Below are positions 12,959-15,494 of a stretch of 15,494 bases of DNA, one piece after another. Made by a program: the position numbers and the translations under genes. Origin of the DNA: Defluviitaleaceae bacterium (GTDB lineage: Bacteria; Bacillota; Clostridia; Lachnospirales; UBA5962); NCBI GenBank assembly GCA_009780765.1, contig WQZK01000021.1, forward strand, positions 1 through 15,494, read 5' to 3'. The notes below the pieces were generated by a model, which was given only the letters and a program-made list of their open reading frames with translations, was not told the DNA's origin and searched no databases. The number at the start of each line of letters is the position of its first letter. Within the stretch, counting starts at the first letter, position 1.

Positions 12959-13909
12959 TTACTTACCTTCCAGCGTTTTTTTAAATTCTTCGTTCTTTAG
13001 TCTTTCAATATCTTCAAAAATTTTGTTATAGTCTTTTTTTTCTGATGTGTAGTTTTCAAATTTGCTTTTTTTAGGTTTTTTTGTAGATGTAGGCGGCTTA
13101 ATATCTTGCGAATCCTTAAACTCCTGCTTATATTTCTTAACATCATCTATAGTTTTAACGCCGTGGTTATGCCATTTTGTGATAATTCCATCTATGTAGC
13201 TAAAAGTTGGCTTGTGCATTGCACCTAAAATTGCCGTGTCGCACGCTTCTAAAATGATGTTCATAGGCATTTTATAATCATCAATCCATTTGTTTATAAA
13301 AGCTTCTTCTACTGGAGCCGAGTTTCTAGATAACCCAAGTGCTTTCATAACAGAGCGATAATCTTTATTAAACATGCTGGTGTGAGTTTTAGCACGTTCG
13401 ACAGTGTCAATCCCATTTTCTGCCCAATCAATCGCAACTTTTTCCATATAATTAATGCGGTTTTGACCGATACTTTCGCAATATTCTAATAAATATGTAA
13501 TAACAGGGAAAGGCAACCTGTAAAAATCGTAAAAACTATAAATTGTGCTTAAATGCTTTGCATCAAAAAATCTGCCCATAGATTTTTCTGCAAGCTTAAA
13601 AAGTTCTTTAACTTCTTTATGGGACTTTTGATATATTTCAAGCTCTTTAGGCGAATATGTAGGAGGAACATTAATCTGTGAAACACTAGGTTTTTCAAGC
13701 ATTTTTTCGTTATTCCAAAAATCAATAATTTTAACAACATCGGATTCTAAAAGCTTAAAAGCTTCGGCAATATCTTTTGCCGAAGAGTTTACATTTTTTT
13801 GCATATAAATATAAATACAGATAAACATAGGGTTTATCTTGGTTAAATAAGTATCTAAAAATTTATCATCTAACGTAACCATAAAATGCCAACTTTCTTT
13901 GAAAATCAT
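12959..13909 (-). CDS. dnaD: DnaD-domain replication initiation protein
   Basis: The protein, about 316 residues, has an N-terminal winged-helix-like part (about 1-90) and two tandem DnaD C-terminal domains (DDBH2 type), near residues 115-185 and 205-275. Each carries the helix signature Y-x3-I/V-x3-W: YMEKVAIDW in the first and YIDGIITKW in the second. Its tail is Lys-rich. DnaD and DnaB family proteins bridge DnaA-bound origins and the helicase loader; the tandem arrangement is common in Clostridia. The ATG at 13909 is preferred over an in-frame GTG four codons earlier, which lies inside a DnaA box. Neither start has a recognisable SD, which is unusual beside its neighbours. It is downstream of murC by 48 bases and upstream of dnaC by two. 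Confidence 0.87.
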   Translation of the reverse strand: MIFKESWHFMVTLDDKFLDTYLTKINPMFICIYIYMQKNVNSSAKDIAEAFKLLESDVVKIIDFWNNEKMLEKPSVSQINVPPTYSPKELEIYQKSHKEVKELFKLAEKSMGRFFDAKHLSTIYSFYDFYRLPFPVITYLLEYCESIGQNRINYMEKVAIDWAENGIDTVERAKTHTSMFNKDYRSVMKALGLSRNSAPVEEAFINKWIDDYKMPMNIILEACDTAILGAMHKPTFSYIDGIITKWHNHGVKTIDDVKKYKQEFKDSQDIKPPTSTKKPKKSKFENYTSEKKDYNKIFEDIERLKNEEFKKTLEGK

Positions 13910-13913
13910 AGAG

Positions 13914-13957
13914 TTATCCACAGAAAAAGTAACAATTTCTGTGGATGATGTGGAAAA
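13914..13957. promoter_or_regulatory. Cluster of three DnaA-box-like 9-mers before dnaD
   Basis: TTATCCACA (13914-13922, plus strand) is the exact consensus DnaA box. On the minus strand TCATCCACA (13940-13948) and TTTTCCACA (13949-13957) each differ at one position and are joined head-to-tail with no gap. The first two boxes face each other and form an 11-bp perfect inverted repeat (13916-13926 with 13936-13946) around a nine-base spacer, extendable to 13 bp with a G-T pair. The cluster fills the murC-dnaD gap and ends four bases before the dnaD ATG. It could be a DnaA-binding operator, or the palindrome could act as an RNA hairpin before dnaD. Confidence 0.6.
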
Positions 13958-15334
13958 CTATGATAAAACGAGGTTATCTGCTATTAAATAAACATCTCCT
14001 GCACCCAAAGTTATCAACATGTCATTTTTTACAGAAATTTCTTTGAAAAAATCTTCTGCTTCTTTAAAGGTTTTGAAGTAATGCACGTTTTTACCTTTTG
14101 TTTTAATCTTATCATAGAGTTCTACAGAGCTAACACCGTTGCTTTCTGTTTCTCTTGCTGAAAAAATATCTAAAATCACAACCGTGTCGGCCAGTTCAAA
14201 AGAGCTTGCAAATTCATCCATCAACGCTTTAGTTCTTGAATATGTGTGTGGCTGAAAAACACAGTGTAATTTATTATAATTCATTTTTTTAAGAGTTTCA
14301 AGTGTTGCCATAATTTCGGTTGGGTGATGTGCATAGTCGTCATAAACCCTAACGCCATTAAATTCGCCTTTAAACTCGAAGCGGCGCTTGCTACCTGTAA
14401 AGGCCTTAAGTCCTTTTTCAATTTCTTCGGGCGAGAGGCCTAAATAAACACCAGTAGCACAGGCACAAAGTGCATTTTCGATATTATGCTCGCCGCAAAC
14501 ATTTAAATCAGCATGTAGTAAAAACTGTCCATTTTGGTAAATATCAAAAGACGGGTGCGAAAATTCGTCGTACTTTATATTATCAGCATAAAAATCGCCA
14601 CAATTTAAGCCATAGCTAAAAACTGTGCAATACAAGCCCTCTATAATTTTATCATAATTTTTAATATTTTTATTGATAATCAAAGCACCGTTTGGCGGAA
14701 TATTCTTTGCAAATTTGTTGAAAGAATTTTCCATTTGCAGAATATTTTCAAAATAATCCGCATGGTCATGTTCAATATTCAAAATTATACCAACATGTGG
14801 GAAAAATCTTAAGAAATTATCGCAATACTCGCAAGCCTCAGTAACAAAATACTCGCTCTTACCGAGCCTAAAGTTTGAATTTGTTGAGTTTAATATTCCA
14901 CCAACAGAAACGCTTGGGTCTTTACCTAAGCTTAAAAGCATGTCAGAAATCATACAGGTTGTGGTTGTTTTGCCATGTGCACCTGCAACGGCTACAGAGT
15001 AATCATAAATTTGCATAATAAGCCCTAAAAGTGTTGCACGCTCCATAATTTCTATGTCTTTTTCACGAGCTGCCAAAAGCTCGGGGTTATCTGCCTTAAC
15101 TGCCGAAGTGTATACTAATAGTTCACAATTATCTGGAACATTCTCGTAATTATGTCCGATAGAAACTTTAATTCCGATTTCTTCAAGATGTGTTATCATT
15201 TCTGATTCTTTTACATCAGAGCCAGTTATTGTCATTCCTAAATTATGTAAAATTTCAGAAAGACCAGACATGCTAATTCCGCCAATTCCTGTAAAATGAA
15301 CATTTTTTATATGTGATAGAGCAAATTTTTTCAT
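13958..15334 (-). CDS. murC: UDP-N-acetylmuramate--L-alanine ligase
   Basis: MurC adds L-alanine to UDP-N-acetylmuramic acid using ATP, the first step of the wall stem peptide, in the cytoplasm. The 458-residue length is normal. The N-terminal Rossmann domain shows HFTGIGGISMSGL (residues 14-26), the central ATPase P-loop is GAHGKTTTT (117-125), EACEY follows near 168, and the C-terminal domain has VYDDYAHHPTEI around residue 331 and FQPHTYSRT nearby, all family signatures. A modest SD (GGTGG, 15342-15346) is seven bases upstream. Two -10-like ATTATA elements (minus-strand TATAAT) lie at 15368-15373 and 15380-15385, with weak -35s. It heads a probable murC-dnaD-dnaC transcription unit. Confidence 0.96.
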   Translation of the reverse strand: MKKFALSHIKNVHFTGIGGISMSGLSEILHNLGMTITGSDVKESEMITHLEEIGIKVSIGHNYENVPDNCELLVYTSAVKADNPELLAAREKDIEIMERATLLGLIMQIYDYSVAVAGAHGKTTTTCMISDMLLSLGKDPSVSVGGILNSTNSNFRLGKSEYFVTEACEYCDNFLRFFPHVGIILNIEHDHADYFENILQMENSFNKFAKNIPPNGALIINKNIKNYDKIIEGLYCTVFSYGLNCGDFYADNIKYDEFSHPSFDIYQNGQFLLHADLNVCGEHNIENALCACATGVYLGLSPEEIEKGLKAFTGSKRRFEFKGEFNGVRVYDDYAHHPTEIMATLETLKKMNYNKLHCVFQPHTYSRTKALMDEFASSFELADTVVILDIFSARETESNGVSSVELYDKIKTKGKNVHYFKTFKEAEDFFKEISVKNDMLITLGAGDVYLIADNLVLS

Positions 15335-15410
15335 AATAAAGCCACCAATCGAATTTTAATTATATTGATTATATAGTAAATTATAATGTATTTTAAAATA
15401 ATTTAAACAC

Positions 15411-15439
15411 TTGCACCAAAATTTTTTATTGGATATAAT
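15411..15439 (+). promoter_or_regulatory. Sigma-A promoter for the gene starting at 15478
   Basis: TTGCAC (15411-15416) and a perfect TATAAT (15434-15439) are exactly 17 bases apart, the same arrangement as the DUF5711 operon promoter. Transcription would start near 15446. Confidence 0.75.
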
Positions 15440-15477
15440 ATATATATTATTATATCAAAAAAAGCGGAGGAAGTGCA

Positions 15478-15494
15478 ATGAAAAATTTTAAAGC
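15478..15494 (+). CDS. Start of a truncated gene at the window edge
   Basis: An ATG with a strong SD (GGAGG at 15466-15470, seven-base spacing) and a near-consensus promoter upstream opens a frame reading Met-Lys-Asn-Phe-Lys before the window ends. It is divergent from murC. Too little is visible to name it. Confidence 0.6.

Overview
The window is AT-rich, with strong Shine-Dalgarno (SD) sequences and near-consensus sigma-A promoters. It carries a SpoVM-like sporulation microprotein, a DnaD/DnaC-type helicase-loading pair, an Fe-S type PurF and a DUF5711-CvpA operon. Together these point to a spore-forming, anaerobic, low-GC Firmicute, most likely class Clostridia (possibly Lachnospirales; this last step is a guess). 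No transposase, integrase, phage gene, tRNA, rRNA or CRISPR array is visible, so the region looks chromosomal and mostly housekeeping.

Layout, left to right. Positions 17-328 hold two tiny plus-strand genes, a 50-residue membrane peptide and a 23-residue SpoVM homologue, closed by a terminator. A MATE-family exporter follows on the plus strand (566-1978) with its own promoter. It converges on a five-gene minus-strand operon read from 6903 down to 2149: DUF5711 beta-propeller-like protein, CvpA, a YdcF/SanA-type DUF218 protein, PurC and PurF. Upstream of that operon is a YkvI-like transporter (minus, 7211-8275). Divergent from it is oligoendopeptidase F (plus, 8387-10183), followed by a DinB-like gene (plus, 10268-10915). 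A SLOG/DUF1273 gene (minus) and an unrecognised 121-residue gene (plus) form a divergent pair at 11012-11957. The right end is a minus-strand murC-dnaD-dnaC cluster, and the first codons of a new plus-strand gene start at 15478.

How the genes fit together. PurF and PurC catalyse the first committed and a middle step of purine synthesis and are co-transcribed with envelope proteins, including CvpA, whose linkage to purF is classical. MurC (wall precursor synthesis) sits with two replication-initiation proteins, so envelope growth and replication start are genetically linked here.

The most unusual signals are non-coding. (1) A string of seven near-contiguous perfect hairpins with three-base loops lies at 7057-7197, with an eighth possible pairing just before it. 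It contains a repeated two-hairpin unit whose stems differ by compensatory changes. (2) A related structured stretch lies at 2051-2150. (3) Three DnaA-box-like 9-mers at 13914-13957 lie between murC and dnaD, two of them head-to-tail without a gap and one exact consensus. (4) Perfect triloop palindromes sit at the gene ends at 10982-11020 and 11958-11978. No protein-coding system that is clearly new was found; the hairpin array is the best candidate for something undescribed.
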